DNA of 33,972 bases, from the NCBI GenBank assembly GCA_027490665.1, contig JAIXXP010000080.1, forward strand, positions 1 through 33,972, given 5' to 3'. This DNA comes from Cryomorphaceae bacterium (GTDB lineage Bacteria > Bacteroidota > Bacteroidia > Flavobacteriales_D > Crocinitomicaceae). Numbering within the stretch: position 1 is the first letter of the stretch; each line of letters starts with the position of its first letter. The position numbers and the translations under genes were made by a program. Positions 1 through 7,694 of this stretch are shown in pieces. Under the pieces are notes generated by a model. That model made no database searches, was not told where the DNA came from, and saw only the letters and a list, made by a program, of their open reading frames with translations.

Positions 1-393
1 TATCAAGTGCTTTGGGCTACAGACAAAGTACTCAGTATGAATCAAGAAGTTTGGCTAGATTGCCCGATGTCTGAGGGCCCTCGAAAAACAATAGTCAATT
101 ATTTATTCACGCTTCAGGGTAAGCAGATTTCTAAACTGGAATTAGAAGGTTCTCCAGGGCTTTTACAAGACATCCAGGTGGCCTTGCGCAAGCGCGAGAC
201 ACCATATTGCAGCGCGCCAAAAATTGAAGAAGTCTTTCCAATCATCAAAGCGGGCAGGGTGGAGGTTACTCCGCATTATGCCAGTTCGCTTTGCGACACC
301 ACTTTTAAAAGAAAGGGTATCCACCGTGAAGATTTGCGCATCATATCTAACAAGACTTTTCTATCTTTGAATCAAAATAACAACAAAAAATAA
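1..393 (+). CDS. Hypothetical protein, 5'-truncated by the window edge
   Basis: The frame is open from base 1 (first codons TAT CAA GTG) to a TAA at 391-393, so about 130 residues of the C-terminal part of a longer protein are visible and the true start lies outside the window. I do not recognise the family. The visible part is soluble-looking, mixed charged and hydrophobic, with no membrane segment, no clear catalytic motif and a polar Asn/Lys-rich tail. Only one base separates its stop from the fabG start, so it is probably the upstream member of the fabG-hemB-hutH transcription unit. A GTG at 7 could in principle be a start, but the frame continues upstream of it. Confidence 0.6.
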   Translation, partial: YQVLWATDKVLSMNQEVWLDCPMSEGPRKTIVNYLFTLQGKQISKLELEGSPGLLQDIQVALRKRETPYCSAPKIEEVFPIIKAGRVEVTPHYASSLCDTTFKRKGIHREDLRIISNKTFLSLNQNNNKK

Positions 394-394
394 C

Positions 395-1141
395 ATGGGA
401 TTACTAGACAACAAAGTGGTAATAATTACAGGTGCCTCACGCGGCATCGGTAAAGCAATCGCAGAAACTTGCGTACAACAAGGCGCAACTGTTGCATTCA
501 CCTATTTATCTTCTGAAGAAAAAGCACGTGCGCTAGAAGCCGAACTCACTGCCAACGGTGGTGTTGCTAAAGGTTTTCGCTCTGACGCTTCTAAATTTGA
601 CGAAGCTCAACAACTCGTAGACGACGTTGTAGCTGCTTTCGGAACGGTTGATGTCCTTGTGAACAATGCTGGAATTACCCGCGATACCCTCCTGATGCGC
701 ATGACTGAAGAACAGTGGGATGAAGTCATCAATACCAATTTAAAATCTGCATTTAACCTGACTAAAGCCGTGCAAAAGCCAATGCTAAAAGCACGTTCAG
801 GCTCTATCATCAATATGAGTTCAGTGGTTGGTGTCAAAGGAAACGCTGGGCAGTCCAACTATGCGGCTTCTAAAGCTGGCCTAATAGGTTTCACCAAATC
901 GATTGCAGCTGAGCTTGGCTCGCGCAATATCCGTTGCAACGCAATTGCACCTGGCTTCATCGAAACCGAAATGACCGAAGTACTCGATCAAGACGTTGTG
1001 GCTTCTTGGCGCAACAGCATTCCGCTCAAGCGCGGTGGCCAGCCAGTAGATGTTGCCAATGCAACCGTCTTCTTGGCATCTGACCTGTCTGCTTACATCA
1101 CCGGCCAAACGCTACATGTTTGCGGTGGCATGCTCATGTAA
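395..1141 (+). CDS. fabG: 3-oxoacyl-[ACP] reductase FabG-like short-chain dehydrogenase
   Basis: This is a classical SDR of 248 residues, the usual FabG length. It shows the nucleotide-binding TGASRGIG at residues 12-19, NNAG at 90-93, and a catalytic set made of Ser143, Tyr156 and Lys160 (YAASK), with Asn115 also in place. FabG enzymes reduce 3-oxoacyl-ACP with NADPH in the elongation cycle of fatty acid synthesis in the cytoplasm. The C-terminal block reads HVCGGMLM, where FabG proteins usually have HVNGGM. It does not sit among other fab genes but between an unknown gene (1 base gap) and hemB (3 base gap). A related SDR role such as acetoacetyl-CoA reductase cannot be excluded, but the end-to-end similarity favours FabG. 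Confidence 0.88.
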   Translation: MGLLDNKVVIITGASRGIGKAIAETCVQQGATVAFTYLSSEEKARALEAELTANGGVAKGFRSDASKFDEAQQLVDDVVAAFGTVDVLVNNAGITRDTLLMRMTEEQWDEVINTNLKSAFNLTKAVQKPMLKARSGSIINMSSVVGVKGNAGQSNYAASKAGLIGFTKSIAAELGSRNIRCNAIAPGFIETEMTEVLDQDVVASWRNSIPLKRGGQPVDVANATVFLASDLSAYITGQTLHVCGGMLM

Positions 1142-1144
1142 ACT

Positions 1145-2119
1145 ATGAACACCATACGCCCCAGACGCAACCGCAAGAACAGCGCTATCCGCTACATGGT
1201 GGAAGAAACGCAATTAGGTGTTCAGCACCTCATTTACCCGATTTTTCTCAAAGACGGCAAAGGTATCAAAGACGAAGTAGCTTCTTTGCCCAACAACTAC
1301 CGTTGGTCTTTGGACATGCTCTTGCCTGAGATAGAAGCCTGTCTCAATTTAGGGATCAAAACGTTCGATATTTTCCCTGCGGTAGACGAAGCACTCAAAG
1401 ATCAAATGGCCAGCTATAGTTGGGCTTCGGATAATTTCTATTTGCACGCTATTTCAGCAATTAAAGCGCGTTTTCCGGAAGTAGTTATCATGACTGACGT
1501 CGCCATGGATCCGTATTCTTCTGACGGCCACGACGGCTTGGTGCAAAACGGTCAAATCCTCAACGACGAAACCTTACCGATATTAGCCAGAATGACCATC
1601 GCGCAAGCGCAAGCTGGCGCAGATATCATTGGCCCTTCGGACATGATGGATGGCCGTGTTGGTTTTTTGCGCAGCGCCCTCGACGAAAACGGTTTTACCG
1701 ATGTATCGATCATGTCGTACACGGCTAAATATGCGAGCGCATTTTACGGGCCTTTTCGCGATGCCCTCAACTCCGCACCAAAATCAGGCGATAAAAAAAC
1801 ATATCAAATGAATCCGGCCAACAAGCGCGAAGCCTTACTCGAAGCACAGCTCGATTTTGAAGAGGGCGCCGATATGCTGATGGTGAAACCTGCGTTGTGT
1901 TATTTAGATGTCATCGCCTTGCTGAAAGAAAATTTTCCCTTGCCAATAACGGCCTACAACGTCAGCGGCGAATGTGCCATGGTATACGCTGCAGCTAAAA
2001 ACGGCTGGCTCGACTACGAGCGCGCCGTTGGTGAAATGCTCTTGAGTATGCGCCGTGCGGGTGCAGATGGCATCCTGACTTATTTTGCCAAAGATTTTGC
2101 ACAGTTTGTGCGTTCATAA
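1145..2119 (+). CDS. hemB: Delta-aminolevulinic acid dehydratase (porphobilinogen synthase)
   Basis: The 324-residue protein matches HemB over its whole length. HemB condenses two 5-aminolevulinate molecules into porphobilinogen, the first common pyrrole of haem biosynthesis. The two active-site lysines are visible: Lys195 in SYTAKYASAFYGPFRDA and Lys248 in MLMVKPALCYLD. The metal region at residues 118-130 is aspartate-rich (DVAMDPYSSDGHD) and lacks the cysteine cluster of zinc-dependent HemB, so it resembles the Mg-type enzymes of plants and many bacteria. The start ATG follows the fabG stop by three bases, implying co-transcription. No other haem gene is in the window. Confidence 0.96.
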   Translation: MNTIRPRRNRKNSAIRYMVEETQLGVQHLIYPIFLKDGKGIKDEVASLPNNYRWSLDMLLPEIEACLNLGIKTFDIFPAVDEALKDQMASYSWASDNFYLHAISAIKARFPEVVIMTDVAMDPYSSDGHDGLVQNGQILNDETLPILARMTIAQAQAGADIIGPSDMMDGRVGFLRSALDENGFTDVSIMSYTAKYASAFYGPFRDALNSAPKSGDKKTYQMNPANKREALLEAQLDFEEGADMLMVKPALCYLDVIALLKENFPLPITAYNVSGECAMVYAAAKNGWLDYERAVGEMLLSMRRAGADGILTYFAKDFAQFVRS

Positions 2120-2130
2120 TTGTTTCAACC

Positions 2131-3621
2131 ATGCCAATAGAGCTTACTTCTCAGTATCTCAGTCTTGAAGAATTTGAGATTTTACTAAATACCAAAGAAC
2201 CCCTTGTTTTATCTCAAGAATTAAAGGAAGGCATTCAATCTTGTCGGGCTTACCTCGATCAAAAAGTAGCAAATAGTGAGCAGCTCATTTACGGTGTCAA
2301 TACCGGTTTTGGTTCTTTGTGTGACACCGCAATTAGTACTGCGGACCTCGAGGAACTACAGCGCAATCTCGTGTGTTCTCACGCTTGTGGAATAGGTGAG
2401 GAAGTACCGCAAGAAATCGTGCGCAGAATGTTGCTTTTAAAGGTGTTGGGCTTGTCTAAAGGCGCTTCAGGTGTGCAATTAGAAACAATTGAACGCCTGC
2501 TTTTCTTCTTTAACAATCGAATTTACCCAGTAGTTTACCAGCAAGGCAGTTTAGGTGCTTCTGGTGACCTCGCTCCGCTTGCACATCTTTCTCTTCCGTT
2601 AATTGGAGAAGGGGATGTTTATCTTGATAATCAAAAGATAAGCGCTGCTGACTTAAATAAAAAGTTCAATTTAAAACCATTGATTTTAAAATCCAAAGAA
2701 GGACTTGCTCTACTTAACGGAACTCAGTTTATGTCCGCCTATGCTTCTTATGCGGTAGACAAATCGTATCGCTTGTTTGAAGGCTTTAACCAGGTTGCGG
2801 CTTTATCTATCGAAGCCTACGACGCCCGTAAAGAACCTTTTGCGGCAAACGTCAATGAAATTCGCAATCAGGTGGGGCAAATTCGTGTTGCCACTTGGTT
2901 CAGGTCTCAACTAGAAGGCAGTCAGATCATGGAGCAAGCCAAAGCGCATGTCCAAGACCCTTATTCGTTTCGCTGTATTCCGCAAGTGCATGGCGCAACT
3001 CTGGACACGATAGACCACGCGGCGCAAATTGTCACTAGAGAAATCAATGCCGTTACCGACAACCCAACGGTTTTCCCCGACGACGATCAAGTTGTATCGG
3101 CAGGTAATTTCCACGGACAACCATTGGCACTTATTTTAGATTTCCTCGCCATCGCGATGGCTGAAATGGGTAGTATATCTGAACGCCGAACTTACAAACT
3201 GATTTCAGGAACCAGAGGCTTGCCGGCCTTTTTGGTGCAAAACCCAGGGCTCAATTCTGGCCTCATGATCACGCAATACACAAGTGCATCAATTGTGAGC
3301 CAGAACAAACAACTCTGCACACCAGCATCTGTAGACACCATAGACAGTAGCAACGGCCAAGAAGACCACGTCAGTATGGGCGCAAACGCAGCCACTAAAT
3401 TGTATCGCGTGCTAGACAACTGTCAGAAAGTTTTGGCCATTGAACTCATCCATGCTGCGCAAGGTCTTGAATTCAGAAGACCGTTGCAAGCAGCGGTCTG
3501 GACAGAAGAACTATATGCGCAATTCAGAGCGGTGGTTCCTGCTTTAGATACCGATCGAATTTTAGCCGCTGACATGGCCAAAAGTGTTGCGTTTATCCAA
3601 CAATATATTCAACATGACTGA
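2131..3621 (+). CDS. hutH: Histidine ammonia-lyase
   Basis: This is an aromatic amino acid ammonia-lyase of 496 residues. HutH deaminates L-histidine to urocanate, the first step of histidine catabolism. The Ala143-Ser144-Gly145 triad in GASGDLAPL would cyclise to the MIO electrophile. YGVNTGFG lies at 54-61. The selectivity loop carries Ser83-His84, as in HutH, although Flavobacterium tyrosine ammonia-lyases also have SH there. The sequence after the MIO (DLAPLAH) and the block QDPYSFRCIPQVHG fit HutH better than tyrosine lyases. It follows hemB by 11 bases. The other hut genes (hutU, hutI, hutG) are not in the window, so histidine use is inferred from family only. Confidence 0.92.
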   Translation: MPIELTSQYLSLEEFEILLNTKEPLVLSQELKEGIQSCRAYLDQKVANSEQLIYGVNTGFGSLCDTAISTADLEELQRNLVCSHACGIGEEVPQEIVRRMLLLKVLGLSKGASGVQLETIERLLFFFNNRIYPVVYQQGSLGASGDLAPLAHLSLPLIGEGDVYLDNQKISAADLNKKFNLKPLILKSKEGLALLNGTQFMSAYASYAVDKSYRLFEGFNQVAALSIEAYDARKEPFAANVNEIRNQVGQIRVATWFRSQLEGSQIMEQAKAHVQDPYSFRCIPQVHGATLDTIDHAAQIVTREINAVTDNPTVFPDDDQVVSAGNFHGQPLALILDFLAIAMAEMGSISERRTYKLISGTRGLPAFLVQNPGLNSGLMITQYTSASIVSQNKQLCTPASVDTIDSSNGQEDHVSMGANAATKLYRVLDNCQKVLAIELIHAAQGLEFRRPLQAAVWTEELYAQFRAVVPALDTDRILAADMAKSVAFIQQYIQHD

Positions 3622-4162
3622 TAGCAATTTTCCGGAAGAACACCCAAACTTTTTCACCGACGAACAAGATCCGCAAACCGTTTCAAAAAGACCAGTTTTC
3701 CTGCTTGTTTTGGTGATTTTATCAAGCATTAATATCGGCATAAGTACTCTTGGTGCGCTGAGTGGCATGCTTGGTTATAAACCCGATAAGGACATGATCA
3801 AGAAAGAAATGCTCGAATTTGCGAACATGCGCGAGCAACTCGAAAAAGGAAATGCGGAAGATTTCATTTATATCATTGATCAGATGGAAGGTGTTGCGCT
3901 CAATATGTTTAAGCATTTTCAGCTATACAACAGTTTTCAGTTCTTGTTTTTAGTGCTCGGCCTTGCGGGAGTTATTTTGATGTACAGAGCCAAGAAGTTG
4001 GGCTTTCATTTTTATATTTTGTACACCCTAGGTTTGGTTGTGTTACCTTACTTTTTCAATCCGATTACGGGTATTCCAACAATTTTGACCATTGTTGGAA
4101 TTATCTACGGAGGAATTTGGGTATTCATGTACAGCCGCAACCTTCATTGGCTCAAAGACTAA
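3614..4162 (+). CDS. Small multi-pass membrane protein of unknown function
   Basis: I chose the ATG at 3614, giving 182 residues; it overlaps the end of hutH by 8 bases. A longer reading from 3584 uses TTG and runs deeper into hutH. The protein has an acidic soluble N-terminus (about residues 1-26), then four likely membrane spans near 28-50, 105-124, 130-148 and 153-173. A charged, probably helical loop at about 55-100 lies between spans 1 and 2. I do not recognise a named family; many Bacteroidota encode similar short membrane proteins. The overlap with hutH suggests the two are translated from one mRNA. Its stop codon overlaps the stop of the convergent glcD-like gene. Confidence 0.8.
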   Translation: MTDSNFPEEHPNFFTDEQDPQTVSKRPVFLLVLVILSSINIGISTLGALSGMLGYKPDKDMIKKEMLEFANMREQLEKGNAEDFIYIIDQMEGVALNMFKHFQLYNSFQFLFLVLGLAGVILMYRAKKLGFHFYILYTLGLVVLPYFFNPITGIPTILTIVGIIYGGIWVFMYSRNLHWLKD

Positions 4163-5553
4163 AAGATTTTTCCGGGGTTCAGAATTCCATTCGGATCGAA
4201 AACTTTTTTAATACCGCGCATGAGTTCCAGGCCAGTTTGGCTAAAAGCGAGGTCCATGTATGGTTTTTGAACGAGCCCAATGCCGTGTTCACCTGAAATA
4301 GTACCGCCCATTTTGATCACCTCTGTGAAGAGCTCACGTATAGCAACCGTTAGTTCTTCGTTCCAAAAAGTATCGCTGAGGTTTCCTTTGATGATATTCA
4401 CATGTAAATTACCGTCGCCGGCATGGCCGTAGCAAACCGACTCAAACCCGTATTTATGGCCAATGGCCTTCACGGTTGCCAATAATTGTGGTAGCTGATA
4501 CCTTGGTACCACGGTATCTTCTTCTTTGTAAACCGATTGTACTTTAACGGCTTCGCCTACTTTTCTGCGCAAGCTCCAAAGGGTGTTTTTTTGGGCTTCA
4601 GACTCAGCGAATAAGATTTCATCGGTTTGGTATTGTTCCAAAACTGCTAAAATCCCTTCGCATTCTTTGAAGAGTTGCTCGGGGTCAAAGCCGTCTACCT
4701 CAATGAGTAGATGTGCGGCGTGGTTGTCCTTGACTTCAATACTGTAATCTTCAGAAAAAGCCTGCGACCATTTGAGGGCATTGTGTTCCATGAATTCAAG
4801 CCCACTTGGTGTAATGCCCGCATTAAATATAGCAGATACCGCTTCGCAAGCTTGTTGCGCATCGTAGAAAGGTACAAGCATCAGGAGTGTATGGGTCGGG
4901 TGAGGAATGAGTTTGAGTACAATTTTGGTGACAAAAGCAAGCGTACCTTCAGAGCCCACTACCAATTGCGTCAGGTTGTAGCCAGTGGCGTTTTTAAGTA
5001 CGTTGGCGCCGGTCCACATTATGGTGCCGTCGGGCAACACAACCTCTAAATTAAGGACGTAATCTTTGGTGACCCCATATTTAACGGCTTTTGGGCCGCC
5101 AGAATTTTCGGCAATATTTCCACCAATAAAACAAGACCCCTTGCTCGCAGGGTCAGGTGGGTAAAACAAGCCTTTTTCTTTTACTGCATTTTGCAAGGCT
5201 TCTGTGATGACGGCAGGTTCTGTAATGACTTGCGCATTTTTTTCATCAATTTCGATGATGCGGTTGAGTTTTTCGGAGCTCAGCAAAACACCCCCATGAA
5301 TGGGCAAGCAGCCGCCACTCAGGCCCGTTCTTGCGCCTGCAGGCGTTACCGGGATATTGTTTGAATTACAATAAGCCAGAATTTCTGAAACTTCTTGGGT
5401 GTTTTGAGGTAGTAAAACTACCCTTGGCGTAAAGTGTAGGTCTTCGGTGTGGTCGTGGTTGTAGGCCTCGCGGGTGTCGAGGTCAGACTTACAGCGGTCT
5501 TGGAGTAAGGCCGTAAAGAAATCGAGGTCTTGTTGTTCTATGGTGTGGTACAT
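4159..5553 (-). CDS. FAD-linked 2-hydroxyacid dehydrogenase, GlcD / D-lactate dehydrogenase family
   Basis: The 464-residue protein is a PCMH-type FAD flavoenzyme with a C-terminal FAD-oxidase domain. The N-terminal half holds the FAD-binding segment PAGARTGLSGG (71-81) and the GGNIAENSGGPKAVKYG block (144-160). The C-terminal half has GHAGDGNLHVN (376-386), SGEHGIG (420-426) and the closing LNPGK. Relatives oxidise glycolate, D-lactate or other D-2-hydroxyacids to 2-oxoacids. No GlcE, GlcF or iron-sulfur partner is adjacent, so a single-subunit D-lactate dehydrogenase-like enzyme is more likely than a glycolate oxidase complex. The substrate cannot be settled from sequence. Its start overlaps the stop of the upstream methyltransferase in a TAATG, so the two are translationally coupled. 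Confidence 0.87.
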   Translation of the reverse strand: MYHTIEQQDLDFFTALLQDRCKSDLDTREAYNHDHTEDLHFTPRVVLLPQNTQEVSEILAYCNSNNIPVTPAGARTGLSGGCLPIHGGVLLSSEKLNRIIEIDEKNAQVITEPAVITEALQNAVKEKGLFYPPDPASKGSCFIGGNIAENSGGPKAVKYGVTKDYVLNLEVVLPDGTIMWTGANVLKNATGYNLTQLVVGSEGTLAFVTKIVLKLIPHPTHTLLMLVPFYDAQQACEAVSAIFNAGITPSGLEFMEHNALKWSQAFSEDYSIEVKDNHAAHLLIEVDGFDPEQLFKECEGILAVLEQYQTDEILFAESEAQKNTLWSLRRKVGEAVKVQSVYKEEDTVVPRYQLPQLLATVKAIGHKYGFESVCYGHAGDGNLHVNIIKGNLSDTFWNEELTVAIRELFTEVIKMGGTISGEHGIGLVQKPYMDLAFSQTGLELMRGIKKVFDPNGILNPGKIF

Positions 5554-6407
5554 TAGGCTTTCTTTTTTTGAGCGCCAACAAAAAAGATATCGCGCGTATT
5601 GATAGGAATGGCAGCGGCTTTAGGTATTTTGTTATACATCCATTGATGAAACCTACTTGGTTTTTTGTTGAGGATAAACAATGCAAAGTAAATGAGCCCC
5701 AGTGAACGGTAAACAGGCGGATACTTAAAGAATACGGGCTCGAAGCCGTGCTTTTCGAGAAGGGCCGTCATGGATTTTTTGGTGAAGTAATGCAAGTGTG
5801 TGGGAGGGTGGATCATGCGCCACTTTTTGCCTTGTAAGCGAGGTAAAAGCGCACCAAAGTCTCCGGTGGTGAGGTAGAGCATGGCGCCTGGCTTGCATTC
5901 TTTTTGTGCTTTTGCAATAAAGGCGCCCGGATCTGATAAATGTTCGATGACATCCCACATGAAAACGGCATCGTAGGTCATGGAATTGGCTACATCAAGG
6001 TAGTTTTCGGCTGAAAAATGAGGTCCAAAATGTTGATTCGCGTATTGGATGGCATCCTGAGAAATATCGTAACCCTGGTAGTTTACACCTTTGAATGTTT
6101 GGGAGATAGTTTGCTGAAAAAAACCATACGCACAACCAATTTCGAGAATGTCTTTTGGTGCAGGCGCATTTTTTGCAATTTGTTTGGCGCGCTTGCCAAA
6201 ATTCATTTGTAGTATTTCTTTATCGGCTAAGTAATCAGCGTATTCCTCACCCTTGAAATAGTTTTCGGCGTAAAGTTGCTGTAAATAGGCGTGGTCTAGT
6301 TGCAGATTGGCCCAGCCGTGCCCACAATTTTGACACTTCAAAAGGGTGTTGTCAAAAATGGGTTTGGTGTCAGAAAAATGACAGATAGGACATTGCATAT
6401 TTTCCAT
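5553..6407 (-). CDS. Class I SAM-dependent methyltransferase with N-terminal zinc ribbon
   Basis: I place the start at the ATG at 6407 (284 residues). Upstream in-frame ATGs at 6419 and 6494 would add a non-conserved tail, and the 6494 one runs into the thiolase gene. An ATG at 6398 is also possible. The N-terminus has two Cys pairs (Cys6/Cys9 and Cys25/Cys28, CPIC and CQNCGHGW) typical of a zinc ribbon. The SAM-binding motif I is LEIGCAYG at 88-95, followed by the FMWDVIEHLSDP block of the Methyltransf_23 type. Such proteins often modify sugars, lipids or polyketide-like products, but the substrate is unknown. It is coupled to the glcD-like gene through a TAATG overlap. Confidence 0.82.
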   Translation of the reverse strand: MENMQCPICHFSDTKPIFDNTLLKCQNCGHGWANLQLDHAYLQQLYAENYFKGEEYADYLADKEILQMNFGKRAKQIAKNAPAPKDILEIGCAYGFFQQTISQTFKGVNYQGYDISQDAIQYANQHFGPHFSAENYLDVANSMTYDAVFMWDVIEHLSDPGAFIAKAQKECKPGAMLYLTTGDFGALLPRLQGKKWRMIHPPTHLHYFTKKSMTALLEKHGFEPVFFKYPPVYRSLGLIYFALFILNKKPSRFHQWMYNKIPKAAAIPINTRDIFFVGAQKKKA

Positions 6408-6438
6408 GAATGCGAACATAACTAAAATTGGTGAATTC

Positions 6439-6468
6439 TTGCCGACGGCACATTTTATTTTATCTTTG
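6439..6468 (+). promoter_or_regulatory. Predicted promoter for the thiolase-surface protein operon
   Basis: TTG at 6439-6441 and TATCTTTG at 6461-6468 are separated by 19 bases. They match the Bacteroidota -33 (TTG) and -7 (TAnnTTTG) elements and spacing. The ATG of the thiolase follows 17 bases after the -7 element. The match is by eye; the start site is unmapped. Confidence 0.6.
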
Positions 6469-6485
6469 AATAGAAAATCGAAACA

Positions 6486-7694
6486 ATGTCTCAAGAAGTA
6501 TATTTAATTGACGGAATCCGCAGTGCTATTGGAAATTTCGGCGGAAGTTTAGCCACCCTACGCGCCGACGACTTAGCTGCAAAAGTGTTGGCAGGTTTGC
6601 TCGAGCGTCATCCCAACCTCGATTCAACCAGCATTGAAGATGTATTACTTGGCTGTGCCAATCAGGCAGGTGAAGACAACCGCAATGTAGCGCGCATGGC
6701 TTCACTCTTAGCAGGCTATCCAATAGAGGTGCCTGGCGAAACCGTCAATCGCCTTTGTGCTTCGGGTTTGGCAGCTGCCATCAACGCCACACGCGCACTG
6801 CGCTCAGGCGACGGCAATGTTTATGTGGCCGGCGGCGTCGAGCACATGACACGCGGCCCTTGGGTCATTTCAAAAACATCTGCTGCATTTGGCCGCGATG
6901 CCCAAATGTTCGACTCCAGCTTTGGCTGGCGTTTTATCAATCCGCAAATGGAAGCGCTGTACGGCGTAGACAGCATGGGCATGACCGCCGAAAATTTAGC
7001 AGCACACTACAATATTTCTCGCGCAGATCAAGACGCTTTTGCATGTTGGAGCCAAGAGAAAACCGCCGCCGCACAGGTTGCAGGCTTTTATACTGAAGAA
7101 ATTTTACCTATTTCCATTCCTCAGAAAAGAGGGGAGGCGTTGGTGTTCGATAAAGATGAGTTTGCAAGAGCCAACACTACCTTAGAAACGCTTTCCAATT
7201 TGCGTCCGGCCTTTAAAAAAGACGGCAGCGTTACAGCTGGCAACGCCTCGGGGCTCAACGATGGCGCTGCTGCGTTGTTGTTGGCCAACGAGGAAGGGGT
7301 GCGCGCTCATCAGCTCCAACCAATGGCTAAAATTATTTCAGCAGCAGTGGCCGGGGTTGAGCCACGTATCATGGGCATTGGCCCGGTTCCGGCAAGCCAA
7401 AAAGCATTGGAACGCGCAGGCCTCACTTTAGATCAAATGGACCTCATCGAGATCAACGAAGCGTTTGCGGCGCAAGTTTTGGCTTGTACGCGCGCCTTGG
7501 GTCTGCAAGACCGCGATGCGCGCATCAATCCGAACGGCGGTGCCATTTCCCTTGGGCACCCGCTCGGCATGTCTGGAGCACGCTTGCTTTTGACCGCAGC
7601 AAGACAACTCAAACGCAGCAACAAACGTTTTGCACTCGTTACTATGTGTATTGGTGTAGGGCAGGGTTACGCTGCAATCATCGAAAATGTTTAA
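6486..7694 (+). CDS. Acetyl-CoA acyltransferase (thiolase), PcaF/PaaJ-like
   Basis: This is a 402-residue biosynthetic/degradative type thiolase. It carries the nucleophile Cys91 (NRLCASG), the INEAFAAQ block at 323-330, the catalytic His358 in GHPLGMSG, and the second cysteine Cys388 in CIGVGQG. The segment CANQAGEDNRNVARMA (57-72) and the GWRFINPQME and YGVDSMGMTAEN blocks resemble 3-oxoadipyl-CoA thiolases (PcaF/PaaJ) more than acetoacetyl-CoA thiolases. No other paa, pca or beta-oxidation gene is nearby, so the substrate stays open. It has its own predicted promoter. Its end overlaps the next gene, a surface lipoprotein, by 8 bases, which is an unusual partner for a thiolase. Confidence 0.92.
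   Translation: MSQEVYLIDGIRSAIGNFGGSLATLRADDLAAKVLAGLLERHPNLDSTSIEDVLLGCANQAGEDNRNVARMASLLAGYPIEVPGETVNRLCASGLAAAINATRALRSGDGNVYVAGGVEHMTRGPWVISKTSAAFGRDAQMFDSSFGWRFINPQMEALYGVDSMGMTAENLAAHYNISRADQDAFACWSQEKTAAAQVAGFYTEEILPISIPQKRGEALVFDKDEFARANTTLETLSNLRPAFKKDGSVTAGNASGLNDGAAALLLANEEGVRAHQLQPMAKIISAAVAGVEPRIMGIGPVPASQKALERAGLTLDQMDLIEINEAFAAQVLACTRALGLQDRDARINPNGGAISLGHPLGMSGARLLLTAARQLKRSNKRFALVTMCIGVGQGYAAIIENV

Noticed and set aside
2099-2111. Perfect hairpin GCACA-GTT-TGTGC at the end of hemB
   Set aside because: It is inside the coding sequence, short, and not followed by a T run; it is unlikely to end transcription before hutH.
4711-5049. 112-codon open frame antisense to the glcD-like gene
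   Set aside because: The minus-strand gene is fully supported by FAD and catalytic motifs; the antisense frame looks random and has no promoter or initiation signal.
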